Shown here piece after piece: positions 11,352 through 21,800 of a stretch of 64,000 bases of DNA (positions are counted from its first letter, which is position 1; every line of letters starts with the position of its first letter). The notes under the pieces were generated by a model. It was not told the DNA's origin. It did not search any database and was given only the letters and a program-made list of their open reading frames with translations. The translations under genes were made by a program, and so were the position numbers. The stretch comes from Cellvibrionaceae bacterium AOL6 (lineage in GTDB: Bacteria > Pseudomonadota > Gammaproteobacteria > Pseudomonadales > Cellvibrionaceae), in the NCBI GenBank assembly GCA_003265435.1, contig NOXC01000009.1, positions 62,001 to 126,000 on the forward strand. Direction: 5' to 3'.

Positions 11352-12829
11352 AGATGACTCGACGAGAAATAAAACGACGTAACTTTTTAAAAGGGGCTAT
11401 CGGAAGCGGCGCATCGCTCTCATTTTTGTCCCCCTTTGCTCAACGCGCACTCGCACAATCAGATCAAGACATAAAACGGTTAATTATCTGGTACGTGCCA
11501 GAGGGCTGTGCACAACAGGCATTCTGGCCTGCTCATACCGGCCAACTGAACATCAATATGGATGCAGATATTACCAATAAAAACCCGCAAAGCCGCAACG
11601 CCTCCATACGGAGCTACGTTGATGAAAGCATGGCAAGCTACTGTCTACAACCGCTAGCGCGCCACTCGGCGGACATCAGCCTCTATAGCGGATTTCAAAA
11701 CCAAGGCTCTGGTACTGACAACTCCGACGCACACGCTATAGTGGTAGACCATGCCCTAACAGGGGGGCAACCACGCGAAGGAAGCATCGACCAAGTTCTT
11801 GCACCTCGTCTCCAAGGTAATGCCGCCATCCCTTACATATACACGCCCGTCTACGGTCACACAGTACACAATCGCGGCGCAGCGGACAGCTATATGTCCC
11901 CCGTACGCACCGTTGGTGGAGGCAATATCGGAAGTCCAAACTGGAACCCGATGGAAGTGTATAACCAGATCTTTCCCAACGGCATTGACTCGAGTGGCGT
12001 ATCGCCTGGATCACGATACAACGAATATAGCGCAAGATTGGACATACTGAATGCCGCTGCGACCGAATTGGAAAAGGTGAAGTGCATCGGCGGCGACCAA
12101 GCACGGCAAAAAATGGAAACCATACTTGCTTCCTTTGAAAAGCTGGAGAGAGATACTCAGGCCATTCTCGATGCCGATTCTCAAACACCTCCCCCTATTG
12201 AGCTTGCTTTCGATATCCCCGACGGGTGGGAAGACACAGCCGGGACGAGAAACGACTCAAGTAAATATTGGAACCGTGACGAAAATTTTGGAAAACTGGT
12301 GGACATCGCAATTGACACTACGATCGCTGCATTCGCTCTAGATCGTACCCGTGTCTCTACGCTCCAATTTAGTGCGACGGGCACAGACAGGGGCCCTGCA
12401 CCTCACGATCACTATAAAAAAGTAGGTATTCCGGGCCTAGAGCCGGGCGACGTAAATGATCACTATCTCGGCCACGAATCAGCCCCCTCACGCCGGCGAA
12501 ACCAAGCACGAATATTCCGCTGGTATTATGGTCGAATGGCGTACTTGATCGATCGACTAAAATCCATTCCCGACGGGAACGGCACGTTATTTGATAGCAC
12601 ACTGATTGTTACCGCCTCTGACTTTAGCATGTATAACCATCGAACTGTGGATATGCCTTACATAATCGCAGGCGGTCTGGGAGGCCGTCATCAGACTGGC
12701 CGTTACGTCGATGTCCGAAATAGCAATAACAGCTTCCGTCACGCAGCAGACTATTTTCTGGGCATCGCCAATTTGCTTGACAGTGGTCTTACACGGTTTG
12801 GCGAGTCCAATACGCCTTACGACTTCTAG
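11348..12829 (+). CDS. Tat-exported DUF1552 family protein
   Basis: A 493-aa protein that overlaps the preceding gene by four bases. The N-terminus has a twin-arginine signal ([11 protein letters not shown], then a hydrophobic stretch and AQRALAQ), so it should be exported folded. The body fits the DUF1552 family, distantly like DUF1501/sulfatase-fold proteins, with [14 protein letters not shown] and LIVTASDFS blocks. ATG at 11348 has GGAG upstream inside the end of the previous gene. A bidirectional terminator follows at once. Catalysis is undescribed; its constant partner is the multi-haem DUF1592 lipoprotein, so the two probably form a periplasmic complex (inference). Confidence 0.82.
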   Translation: MKMTRREIKRRNFLKGAIGSGASLSFLSPFAQRALAQSDQDIKRLIIWYVPEGCAQQAFWPAHTGQLNINMDADITNKNPQSRNASIRSYVDESMASYCLQPLARHSADISLYSGFQNQGSGTDNSDAHAIVVDHALTGGQPREGSIDQVLAPRLQGNAAIPYIYTPVYGHTVHNRGAADSYMSPVRTVGGGNIGSPNWNPMEVYNQIFPNGIDSSGVSPGSRYNEYSARLDILNAAATELEKVKCIGGDQARQKMETILASFEKLERDTQAILDADSQTPPPIELAFDIPDGWEDTAGTRNDSSKYWNRDENFGKLVDIAIDTTIAAFALDRTRVSTLQFSATGTDRGPAPHDHYKKVGIPGLEPGDVNDHYLGHESAPSRRRNQARIFRWYYGRMAYLIDRLKSIPDGNGTLFDSTLIVTASDFSMYNHRTVDMPYIIAGGLGGRHQTGRYVDVRNSNNSFRHAADYFLGIANLLDSGLTRFGESNTPYDF

Positions 12830-12845
12830 TCGCAGCGGAAAAAAA

Positions 12846-12874
12846 AAGCCGGGCACTCAACTTGCCCGGCTTTT
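12846..12874. terminator. Bidirectional intrinsic terminator
   Basis: A 10-bp perfect stem (AAGCCGGGCA paired with TGCCCGGCTT, 12846-12855 and 12863-12872) with a seven-base loop. A-run on the left and T-run on the right let it serve both the DUF1552 gene and the convergent 5'-nucleotidase gene. Confidence 0.9.
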
Positions 12875-12898
12875 CGATATCAGCCAGCGTAACCGGCG

Positions 12899-14872
12899 TT
12901 AAGGGTTGCTATCTTCCACACAAGTTTCATTGATACTGTGATCACAACCACCACTGTCTACATAAGACTGCGTAGAGTATTCACTTAAAGGCAATTTCGA
13001 GATTGAACCGCCTTGCGCCTGCACAGACTCTACATAGTCGATCCAGCCTTGTGCATATTCTGTGAACGTATCGACGTAGTTCCCCGCATCGAATACCACA
13101 CCGAAAGTCGTGTAACCATCTTGCCCGGACGCAATAAAGTTATTCGTCACCACAGTGTAGGTCGCCGCGGGATCAATCGCGGTCCACTCGCCTTCTAAAC
13201 GCGAGTTCACTTCGACATTACTGAAGCGGCTGCCCGCCGCTTGAGACGCATCAACATCAAAACGCAAACCTGAGGCATAGGGGTAAGCACCACTTGAGCC
13301 ACCGTTATCGAGGGTATTTGAGAGCGCATCTTCCAACACATCGATCACTTGCTGGCCCGTCATGTCTAACGTGACCAAGGTGTTTGAAAACGGCAGCAAG
13401 GTGAACGCGTCTGCAATCGTGTAAGGACCGGCAGCCACATCAACGCGCACACCGCCGCCATTTTGAATGGCGATGTCCGCAGTAGGCGTGACCATCAAGA
13501 AGCCCTTCGCCACCAGGTTGGAAATGTCGCTGCCATTCTCGTAGGTCACGGAAGCGTCACAGATCGTTGAGCGTGACTCGCCAGGAAAACGCACAAGACA
13601 CAGGTCTTCAGCTACGGCACCGATGACGGTTTGTTCCAGCACGCTGACTTGCTCGTTGAAACCAGCGAGCAACGCAACGGTCGTGGCGTCTTCAACGGCA
13701 ACCACGACTTCATCATGACGCGTCAAGGCTTGAGATACTGTAAACGCATCGGCCGAGTCGAGCATGCGGCTTTCATCGTCATTATATTCGTAAGCAAACT
13801 CCGCACTGATGGGCAGATAGGGGTGACCATCACAGGCGGTAACATTCCCTTCCGCATCGAAACTCACGTCGAGCTTACCCATTACATGTGCGTATTCCCA
13901 AGCTTGCACCACACACACGGTATTGCCATCCAGGTCGGTCACGACCGTCGGGTATTCACCGGCAGGGTTAAAGCCAAGCTCGGTAAAACTTTCATCGCCG
14001 AGCAAGGTGTGGGAGTCACCGCCGACAATCACATCCACGCCAGACAGTGCTGCGGCCAGTTGCAGATCATTGGCGTATTGGTAATGCGTCATCAGCACAA
14101 TTTTATTGACGCCCATATCCGTCAGCGTATCAATATTGGCTTGAGCCGTGGTGACTTCGTCCAAGAACTCGGTGTCTTCATCCGGATTCGATGAGTTTTT
14201 GGTTTTACCCGCGATGTCGATACCGATCAAGCCAATCTGCTCTCCGTCACGCTCTACGATCGTGTACGGCTCAATATAGCCTTCGGCAATCGCAGAGTTT
14301 GCGCCTGGTACTACGTTCGCCGCCAGGACGGAGGTTTCACAGGCAGTGGAATTGAGTGCATCCAGGAAATTGGCCAATCCCGCATCACCGTCATCGAATT
14401 CGTGATTACCCAATGCAAAGGCGTCGAAACAAATCTGGTTCATGACGGCCGCATCGGCGGCACCATTAAACAGAGAGTAATAGAGGGTACCTGTGATCGC
14501 ATCACCCGCGTGCAGCTTCAACACATTGTCGTTCTGCCCGGCCAGCGTGTTAAACAGACTGACCATCATTGGAAAGCCGCCGTAAGTCACTTCGACTTCC
14601 GCGACGGGTGCGCCGGCTTCTGTCATCGCGTTCAGTGTCAAGCCAGACACATCGAAGTCAAAACCGTCCGCAGCGATGTGTGAATGGTGATCATTCATAT
14701 GAAGAATAGTGAGATCAATGGCCTTTGCCGTAGGCGCCGGTTCACCTTGAGGCCCCTGCTCGCCTTGTGGCCCCTGTTCGCCCTGAGGGCCTCGCTCACC
14801 ATCGTCCCCACCGCAAGCCACCAAGCCCGCCGTGACACACGCGGACAGCGCCAGAACTTTCCAATTTTTCAT
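12899..14872 (-). CDS. 5'-nucleotidase/UshA-type metallophosphatase lipoprotein with collagen-like stalk
   Basis: A 657-aa lipoprotein. The ATG at 14872 is chosen because GGAGACAGGT precedes it and it starts the signal peptide; the lipobox is LVAC. Directly after the lipid Cys come Gly-x-y triplets (GERGPQGEQGPQGEQGPQGE), a short collagen-like spacer that could hold the enzyme off the membrane. The metallophosphatase domain follows: ILHMNDHHSH (metal ligands), ALGNHEFDDGD, MTHYQYANDLQLA and GGDSHT. The C-terminal 5'-nucleotidase domain has QNGGGVRVD and the substrate-stacking type segment near VVTNNFIASGQDGY. It probably dephosphorylates external nucleotides for phosphate or nucleoside salvage. 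Monocistronic on the minus strand. Confidence 0.88.
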   Translation of the reverse strand: MKNWKVLALSACVTAGLVACGGDDGERGPQGEQGPQGEQGPQGEPAPTAKAIDLTILHMNDHHSHIAADGFDFDVSGLTLNAMTEAGAPVAEVEVTYGGFPMMVSLFNTLAGQNDNVLKLHAGDAITGTLYYSLFNGAADAAVMNQICFDAFALGNHEFDDGDAGLANFLDALNSTACETSVLAANVVPGANSAIAEGYIEPYTIVERDGEQIGLIGIDIAGKTKNSSNPDEDTEFLDEVTTAQANIDTLTDMGVNKIVLMTHYQYANDLQLAAALSGVDVIVGGDSHTLLGDESFTELGFNPAGEYPTVVTDLDGNTVCVVQAWEYAHVMGKLDVSFDAEGNVTACDGHPYLPISAEFAYEYNDDESRMLDSADAFTVSQALTRHDEVVVAVEDATTVALLAGFNEQVSVLEQTVIGAVAEDLCLVRFPGESRSTICDASVTYENGSDISNLVAKGFLMVTPTADIAIQNGGGVRVDVAAGPYTIADAFTLLPFSNTLVTLDMTGQQVIDVLEDALSNTLDNGGSSGAYPYASGLRFDVDASQAAGSRFSNVEVNSRLEGEWTAIDPAATYTVVTNNFIASGQDGYTTFGVVFDAGNYVDTFTEYAQGWIDYVESVQAQGGSISKLPLSEYSTQSYVDSGGCDHSINETCVEDSNP

Positions 14873-14987
14873 ACCTGTCTCCAACAAGAAACTCATTCAA
14901 AGTTTCTGGACATTAGAGAGGCAATGTGACGCATGCGTTAAGGATGAATGACGTTTCTATGACGCCCCCAGCCCTCCGCAAACAGGG

Positions 14988-15500
14988 CTAACGCTTACTG
15001 ATAAAAGGCTGGTTTCGATGAGCACCCTCCCATGGCAAACCATAGCCGACAAGGATGCCCTCCTCCTCCACTTCACGGGCGTAGTAATGCTCACAGCCGA
15101 TGTCCACACGACCGGGACGAGCGAATAATGTGACGACCGAAACGGAACGCGGCGCATGCTCGGATTGGAAAAACGACACCAAGCGTTTCATGGTTCCGCC
15201 GGATTCAACCGCATCATCAATCAGGATCACATCCCGGTTCGCCAAGGAGTACAGCCCCTGAAACACGATCGGCGATGCGTTCTGGCGCTCGCCCGGGGTA
15301 TGCGGACAAGAGACCGTGTCCATGACGACGTTGAAATGACACAGCCTGAGTACATCCGCGGCGAAAAACACACCGCCTGGCACCACAACGACGGCCACCA
15401 CGTCTTGGAATCGGCTGTTGAGCTTAGCCGCCACCTCTGTAACACCGTCTGCAATTGAAGACTCGCTTAAAACCACTGTGTGCTTCTGAACTTGTTGCAT
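14988..15500 (-). CDS. Phosphoribosyltransferase, hypoxanthine/guanine type
   Basis: A 170-aa cytosolic protein of the type I PRTase fold. The PRPP-binding loop is VILIDDAVESGGTM, close to the usual [VIL]x(3)DD/ED..[DS]GxT pattern, and the short PPi-loop region VVVPGGVFFAADVL lies near residue 40. Length and order fit the bacterial Hpt/YGR-like purine salvage enzymes. A single-gene unit, 115 bases upstream of the 5'-nucleotidase on the same strand; nucleoside release outside and base salvage inside would be complementary, though the gap is enough for a separate promoter. Exact base specificity cannot be read. Confidence 0.8.
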   Translation of the reverse strand: MQQVQKHTVVLSESSIADGVTEVAAKLNSRFQDVVAVVVVPGGVFFAADVLRLCHFNVVMDTVSCPHTPGERQNASPIVFQGLYSLANRDVILIDDAVESGGTMKRLVSFFQSEHAPRSVSVVTLFARPGRVDIGCEHYYAREVEEEGILVGYGLPWEGAHRNQPFISKR

Positions 15501-16178
15501 AGCCTACCCCGCTCTCACTCCTTTTATCGGCGCCGCAATTCTACCCCTATTCCGGCCACAACGAAGGTATCGGCCCTCGAAATATCTTCCCCCAAATTGG
15601 ACAGCTCACTTTTCGATTTGGCGCCCTTTTCTAGTCAATTTTTCACATTTTTTGGAAAGGCCATAACGCTCTTCATAGCGCACAACCGATCACAAAGACG
15701 ACCTTTAGGACGACAGCTTAACGGGATCACATAGAACGTTAAGCATTGCGCCTTTAAGTATGGACCACACTCGAGCTTATGCCTTTAGGGCATCCGAAAT
15801 GACTTCAGCGAACCGCGCCCCAAACAGAAAAGTGTGGCATAGAAATCCATTTTTATACTGTATATAAGGCAAATAATAGGGTTTTAAAAAAAGAAACAGG
15901 ACGACACTTTTCTATGAATGCGCTATTGACTTTGCCACAGCGCTAGACAATGATGCGCTCAGTTTTCCGACGTACCTGAAAAAAACCGACGGTTTTTTTC
16001 AGGGTGAAAATTATTTTAATAACGACTTAATCACTCTTAACACCAAAGACTGAAATACGTCTTACACGCTCGCACATTGGACTATCCAATTTAGCCTCAT
16101 TCATTCTGATCCACTCAGTAGAGTCCTAAAACGGCATCAAGTCTTCGTGTATATGAGCGATATCGGAGATCAATAATA
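15501..16178. other. 678-bp non-coding stretch between the PRTase and lectin genes
   Basis: No convincing gene is seen. It should contain the promoters of the divergent PRTase and lectin/PL7-like genes. It is AT-rich on its right side and holds one perfect 29-base palindrome (15975-16003). A lone half of a LexA-type site (CTGTATATA at 15858) has no partner half and is not interpreted. An 84-codon frame at 15480-15734 has no start context and overlaps the PRTase start. Confidence 0.6.
15975..16003. repeat. Perfect 14-bp inverted repeat with one central base
   Basis: Arms CCTGAAAAAAACCG and CGGTTTTTTTCAGG are exact complements around a single A. As RNA the loop would be too tight for all pairs to form, but the seven-T tract makes it usable as a terminator in either orientation; as DNA it could be an operator. 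It lies about 175 bases upstream of the lectin/PL7-like gene. No transcript is known to end here. Confidence 0.65.
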
Positions 16179-17825
16179 ATGAAATTCAATACCACGCTAC
16201 CTCTCGCTATCAGCCTGATCACCAGCGCATCGTTAGGCCACGCCGCCACCTTTGTCATGGAGAAAAACAACCAGAGCTTTGCTATCGACGGAAACAGAGG
16301 CGCCATTGAAGGCCAGCAAATCTATTTGTGGAACACCAACACCGGTAATGTGAATCAAAACTGGGTCCAGCTAGACCGAGGCAATGGCTTTTATTCCTAC
16401 AAAAAACTGAACACCAACTTATGCTGGGATGGCGGCAACGGTGGATCGCGCCGTCAACCTGTTACGCTGGAAACGTGTGACACAAATAACCAGGATCAAC
16501 ACTGGCGAAAGGTCAAAGTCGTATCCGGCTCGGAAATATATCGATTTGAAAAGCGCAATGCGCCAGGTTGGTCGATAGACGGCAATGGCGGCGCGGCACA
16601 ACGCCAAGCGATCTACCTCTGGAACTCCAGCGACAGCAACGTCAACCAGCAATGGGCGCTGATACGTACAGACGATGAAGGTTCGGGTACTGACGCGCTG
16701 TACTTGCAACACACCGCCTCCGGTCTATTTTATGGTATCAACAGTGCGGGCCAATTAATCCGCAACGCCAGCACCACCGCTTCCGCGCAAGGGCTGGAAA
16801 AAGTCTCAAAGAGTGGCGGCTTCGCCCTCCGTGCGCTCGGTGGTGACATGGACGGTATGTATTCTTATGAGCCCAGCGGCTCCCACCGACAGGAGTTGAG
16901 CGCAGACCTGTCCGCAGCCGAGGTATTTTTTGAATACAGCTGTGGCGATGGCAGCTTTTACCTGACAAGCGCCTCCACAGGCAGCAACGTGAAAAATGAG
17001 TCCAACAACATGTTGAGCAATGGCTCGAGCGGCAACTGTGGCAGCGATGCAAACCGCTTCAGTTGGGAAGGGGCGTCCACCACACCCACCCCCGGGCCAA
17101 CGCCTACGCCGAGCCCGACACCCCCACCGTCTGGAAATGCCAAAATCCCTACCAGTATCACCAACAGTGAGCTCTGGGACCTGGAAGGCGACAATCCACA
17201 CCCCCTCGTGAATGATTACACTCTGGAGTTTGTGCCCCTGCAAACCAAGGTCACCACACCCAACGGCAACGGCTGGCGCCACGAGTACAAAATTGCTTCC
17301 GACCGCCGAATCGCAATGACCGATACGTATGAGGACTTCAAAGCCACCATCAAAGTCGACCTCTCAACCGGTGGAAAAACCATCGTCGCGCAGCATCACG
17401 CGGGGGATACCGGCACCATCATGAAACTCTACGTCGCCGACAGCAGCGAGTCCGGCTTTTACGATAGCAAAGCCGCGAACGGCATCTTTGATGTCTATGT
17501 ACGGATTCGTAATACCAGCGGCGTCGAAGAGAAGAAGCCACTGGGTACCATTCGCTCTGGAGATTCTTTCAGTTTTCAGGTGATCAATAACTATGGCGTT
17601 GTCCGCGTCTCGGCCTTCGGTCAAAACTTAGAGACTGAAGTGGAAGACGATTCTGCGTCCTACCTGAAATTCGGGAATTACCTGCAATCACAATACCCAC
17701 AAGGCAGCGTTGATTGCGGAGAGCACGGCAATTCGGACTCGTTTGCTGAGTGCTATGCTGACATCGGTATCACCGAGGCCAAGATCACAATGACCAACGT
17801 CAGCTATGAGCGCATAGAGCGCTAA
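16179..17825 (+). CDS. Secreted ricin-type lectin joined to a PL7-like domain
   Basis: A 548-aa exported protein. The signal peptide (about residues 1-23) is followed by a beta-trefoil of three ricin-B repeats with QNW, QHW and QQW (about 24-165). A second trefoil-like or fascin-like segment without QxW follows (about 172-305). After a short Thr/Pro linker comes a domain (about 320-548) some 80% identical to the middle domain of the alginate lyase at 646-3030, with [14 protein letters not shown] and YLKFGNYLQ. The Q-x-H and Y-x-K-x-G-x-Y-x-Q patterns place it in the PL7 superfamily, but QHH replaces the usual QIH/QVH. Likely a polyuronate-targeted lyase or binding module aimed by a sugar-binding lectin. 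Confidence 0.8.
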   Translation: MKFNTTLPLAISLITSASLGHAATFVMEKNNQSFAIDGNRGAIEGQQIYLWNTNTGNVNQNWVQLDRGNGFYSYKKLNTNLCWDGGNGGSRRQPVTLETCDTNNQDQHWRKVKVVSGSEIYRFEKRNAPGWSIDGNGGAAQRQAIYLWNSSDSNVNQQWALIRTDDEGSGTDALYLQHTASGLFYGINSAGQLIRNASTTASAQGLEKVSKSGGFALRALGGDMDGMYSYEPSGSHRQELSADLSAAEVFFEYSCGDGSFYLTSASTGSNVKNESNNMLSNGSSGNCGSDANRFSWEGASTTPTPGPTPTPSPTPPPSGNAKIPTSITNSELWDLEGDNPHPLVNDYTLEFVPLQTKVTTPNGNGWRHEYKIASDRRIAMTDTYEDFKATIKVDLSTGGKTIVAQHHAGDTGTIMKLYVADSSESGFYDSKAANGIFDVYVRIRNTSGVEEKKPLGTIRSGDSFSFQVINNYGVVRVSAFGQNLETEVEDDSASYLKFGNYLQSQYPQGSVDCGEHGNSDSFAECYADIGITEAKITMTNVSYERIER

Positions 17826-17833
17826 ACCCTAGG

Positions 17834-17869
17834 GCGGCCCCATGCTCGAAAAGCGGGGCCGCTCTTTTT
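17834..17869 (+). terminator. Intrinsic terminator after the lectin/PL7-like gene
   Basis: Perfect stem GCGGCCCC (17834-17841) with GGGGCCGC (17855-17862), followed by a C and five Ts. It starts nine bases after the stop codon. Confidence 0.9.
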
Positions 17870-17925
17870 CATGCCCAACCCCCTCTAGCGGAGCGCCTGT
17901 GATCTAGCGCGACCACAATCTTTAA

Positions 17926-17944
17926 GATAGAATCATTCTCATCT
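17926..17944. promoter_or_regulatory. Possible Fur-like site before a small periplasmic protein gene
   Basis: AGAATCATTCTC (17929-17940) matches 10 of 12 bases of the right part of the 19-bp Fur consensus, and CATTCTCAT is common in gammaproteobacterial Fur sites. The left half does not match. It lies about 35 bases before the start codon, where a repressor could act. Tentative. Confidence 0.3.
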
Positions 17945-17975
17945 GTAGATTATTTTCTTAACGCTAGGAATCACC

Positions 17976-18386
17976 ATGAAGTTGACCTCCACTCTCTTTC
18001 TGACCGCAGCACTCGCGAGTGCGACCGTATTCAGCACCCAGACTCTGGCTGGCGACGAAAAACCCGTCCAGCACCTGAAAGTGGCCGACATTACAAACTA
18101 CGCGGAAGCACAAAGCGTTTTTAACGAAACCACCGCTGAGCTGAAAACCAAAACCGATCTCAATGCAAAATCGATGCATGAGATCCACATGATTACGTAC
18201 TCACTCGAAAAAGCGGTGGCGTATTTTGCGGACAATCTGAAAGGCGAGCAGCAAGCCTCTGCCGCGCACATTGCCGAAGTGGTCGAACTCGTGCATTTGG
18301 GCTCAGAGAACAACCGAGCAGAAGAAACAGCCGTATACCTTGAGGAGTACTTCAAACTGGCTGACGCATTTTCGAAAACGCTGTAA
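17976..18386 (+). CDS. Small periplasmic helical protein (DUF6746-like)
   Basis: A 136-aa protein with a clear signal peptide (cleavage near QTLAG, about residue 26). The mature part is about 110 residues, acidic and predicted largely helical, with no cysteine. The arrangement HLKVADITNYAEAQ, then MHEIHMITYSLEKAV, recalls small gammaproteobacterial proteins grouped as DUF6746; that assignment is from memory. Four His residues (in HEIH, AHIAE and VHLG) could bind metal, which would suit the Fur-like site upstream, but this is speculation. A single-gene unit between terminator-bounded neighbours. Confidence 0.65.
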   Translation: MKLTSTLFLTAALASATVFSTQTLAGDEKPVQHLKVADITNYAEAQSVFNETTAELKTKTDLNAKSMHEIHMITYSLEKAVAYFADNLKGEQQASAAHIAEVVELVHLGSENNRAEETAVYLEEYFKLADAFSKTL

Positions 18387-18885
18387 GTCTACATATGCGG
18401 GAAGCCATCGTTTCCCGCAACCTTTGAACACTTCACCACTCCCCTCGCTCCACGACATCCTCTTAACTCTATCTATAGAGTCAACGTAGCTAAAGTTTCG
18501 CAATCGACCATTTAATACTTTTTAACTAATAAGAAAATTGCACCTCACCTAAAAAAGGCCAACTGGAATGAGGTGATTTCCAATAGGTTTTAAACCCCTC
18601 ACCCTACTAAAATCCTAAAATTTGTCTAGGCAACAATATTTATAAATGTTTGACAATTCCTAATCAGAGAAAATTACGTCAATAAACAAAAAGAAATGCA
18701 GATTTCTTTGCTCATTTTTTAATTCAGAGACGCAGTTACAAATTTTCATATTTAATTCACTATTCAATGAAAAAAGTGAATCGCTCCCCATTTTTCCCGT
18801 GGCACTTCGATTACTGTACGCATGCATTCAAAGAGCCCAGCTCACGGGCCAACGGATTTCAACGAAGACGCTAGGACGTGGAAAG
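18387..18885. other. AT-rich non-coding region before the second cytochrome-lipoprotein gene
   Basis: About 500 bases with many A/T tracts and no plausible gene. It must hold the promoter of the downstream pair. An in-frame start for that gene exists at 18799 but has no ribosome site, and the extra 29 residues do not form a signal peptide. Confidence 0.6.
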
Positions 18886-21800
18886 ATGATGAAAACAGTC
18901 AGATTTTCAAAATCGACAATGGGAATAATCTTCCCTCGAGCTATCAGCTACTTGTATCTTTCCAGTATTCTAGTCGCGTGCGGCGGCGGAGGCGGCGACT
19001 CGACACTGACTGCCCCGCCTCCAGGAAGCGGTGCCAGCCCCAGCCCGGTCCCAACGGAAACTATCAGCCCTAGCCCCGTACCAACGGCATCTAGCATTCC
19101 TCTGCCCACGCCTTCGACCAGCCCTTCCCCACCGGTTGTGATTCCCCCCGTAGAGACACCCGCTCCAAGTCCAACACCTGGGCCAATGCCGACTGAAGAA
19201 CCGATCCCGATTCCTATGCCCACTCCTGTTCCCACGGATGCACCGCCGGCTGTTGACGACAGTCTGGTGCTCGCCATCAATGTGGGGAGTGACCAGAGCT
19301 ACGCCAAAAGCGACACAATGAGATACCTCGCGGACGTGTACTTCGAGGGCGGGAATACTTCGAATACAGAAGTTGAAGTCAGCGGTACCGATGCGCCATT
19401 GATTTATAAGACTGAGCGCTGGGGCGACTTTGCTTACAGGCTCCCAATAGAAAACGGCACTTACACCGTGATGCTCCACTTTGCAGAAATTTATTGGAGC
19501 AATGTCGGTGAGCGATTGTTTGACGTCACCATTGAGGGCATGCATGTATTGTCTTCACTCGATATTGTTGCGGAAGCGGGACCCTATCACGCATTAGATT
19601 TAGAGTTTAACGAGATCACCGTGACCGACGGGCAGCTGGACATGGAATTTTCTGCGATTGTCGATGCCGCAAAACTTGCGGGCCTCGTTGTTCACCGCAG
19701 TGATGCCACTCCGGGCCCCGTCGTCACGCCAGAACCCACACCGACACCGACTACGACTCCAAGTCCAACACCGAGCGCAGAGCCGACTCCAACGCCTGTA
19801 CCAACGGCTACACCCACACCCGAGCCCTCGGTCACGCCAACACCGGTAGTGACACCGACACCCGAGCCAACCACCACACCTGCGCCAACGCCAACGCCAA
19901 CGCCAACGCCAACGCCAACGCCAACGCCAACGCCAACGCCAACGCCAACGCCAACAGCATCACCTACCCCCATGCCCACGCCAACACCTTCGACAGGCTT
20001 GGACGACTATATCGCTGGTGAAGCGGTGTACGCGCAAAATTGTGTGGCATGCCACGGCGCGCTGGAGAGCTCGGAAAAAAGAAATCGCAGCCAGGCCGAC
20101 ATTGAGGGAGCCATCGCCAACGTTCAATTTATGCAGCACCTCAATCTGACGAATGAAGAACTGCGCGTGCTCACTTATGCACTGAATTACCCGGACCCGA
20201 GAGACAACCCCGAACCCAAAGACGGCGCCACGCTGTATCAGGAATTTGGCTGCACCGCGTGTCATGGTAATGACGGCCAACAAGAGTCTCAGCCCATCAT
20301 TTTCGCAAACTACAGCTACGAAAGCTTCCTCCGAAAAATCGATGAGGACATGCCGCCCAATGCGCCGGATTCCTGTACGGGAGAATGTGCTGAGGCCGTA
20401 GCGGAATACGCATGGAGTCTTCGTCCGCAATTGAGCTGCGATACGGAACAAGTACTGCCTCGACGTGTTCGACAACTGAGTAAATTTGAATACATCAACA
20501 CGGTCAACGACCTCTTTAATCGCGATGATGCCGAAGCCATGGCCTCGGGCATCGGCGCCGATACTGAGGTACACGGCTTCGACAACAATGTCGAGGCAAA
20601 CCGCATTACCTCACTGCGTATGGATGCTTACTGGAATGCGGCAGAAAACATTGCCTCACAAGTCAACCTGAGCCCTTGGCTCACTACTGCAAATTGCCCG
20701 CAGAATGATATGGCGTACTGCTTCTCGTCCAACTTCGGCCATGACGCGTTCCGCAGGCCTCTGAGCGACGAAGAAATCAGCCAGTATCAAGAACTGTTTG
20801 CAGAGGGCGAGGACGACACTGCGGGTGCGCGTATTGTGGCGCACGCGATGATGGTGTCCCCGAACTTCCTGTATCGCACCGAGCTCGGCAGCAACGGTCA
20901 GCTCACGCAATACGAAATCGCAAGCCTCTTAAGCTATACCTTCTGGGGCTCTATGCCAGACCAGAGCCTGCTCGATAAAGCGGCGGCCAATGCGCTCTCA
21001 GATACGCAAACGCTCCAAAGCGAAGTGGAGCGACTGATTGCGGATGAAAAAGCACAAAAACAGTTTGTTCACTTTGGTCGCCAATGGCTTGAACTTGAAA
21101 GTGTACAGGGTCTGGATCGAGACGAAACGCGCTTCTCGCACTTCACTGACGATGTTGCGGCGGCAATGGATGCGGAGGTCGAGCTCTTCCTCGCCGAGAT
21201 CATGCTCAGCGAAGGCTACAATATGGGTGACTTTTTCCAAACGGACTTCACCTTTGCCAACCAAGCGCTCGCAGAATTTTATGGGCTCTCCCCCGTTTCG
21301 GGTAGTGCCATGCAACGCGTGGACAGCGGCGAGTTGCGCGGCGGTGTACTGAGCTTTGGCGCACTGCTGGCCCGCAATGCGAAGTTCGATGATAGCCACC
21401 CCATTCAGCGCGGGCTGATAGTACGTAGGAATCTGCTTTGCCAGGAATTTGGTACACCGCCGCCGGTGATAGGCGAGGTGGAGCCCTTTGATCCAAACAA
21501 GCCGACACGAGAGCGTTTCGCTGCGCACACGGCGAACGACTCCTGCTTCTCCTGCCATCAGTACATCGATGAAATTGGTTTCGCCTTCGAAAATTACGAT
21601 GCCGTCGGCGCCTTCCGCTCCACGGAAGGCAACAACCTCGCGATTGATGCATCAGGTAGCATCAGCGGTCTTCACCGCATGACCGACAGCGACACCCACA
21701 GCTTCATGAACTTGCAGGATTTGAGCTGGATTCTCGCAACCGATGGCTTGGAGCCGGCGTCTCATTGTTTCATCGAGACCTTCCAACGCATGACTCAGGG

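Noticed and set aside
15480-15734. 84-codon plus-strand frame at the PRTase start
   Set aside because: Overlaps the antisense start of a well-supported gene and has no domain or ribosome site.
15858-15866. CTGTATATA, a LexA-like half-site
   Set aside because: The opposite half (CAG at the right distance) is missing, and the neighbouring genes are not SOS genes.
19885-19950. Regular tandem repeats resembling a CRISPR array
   Set aside because: Six-base units with no spacers, inside a coding frame, encoding a Thr-Pro linker.
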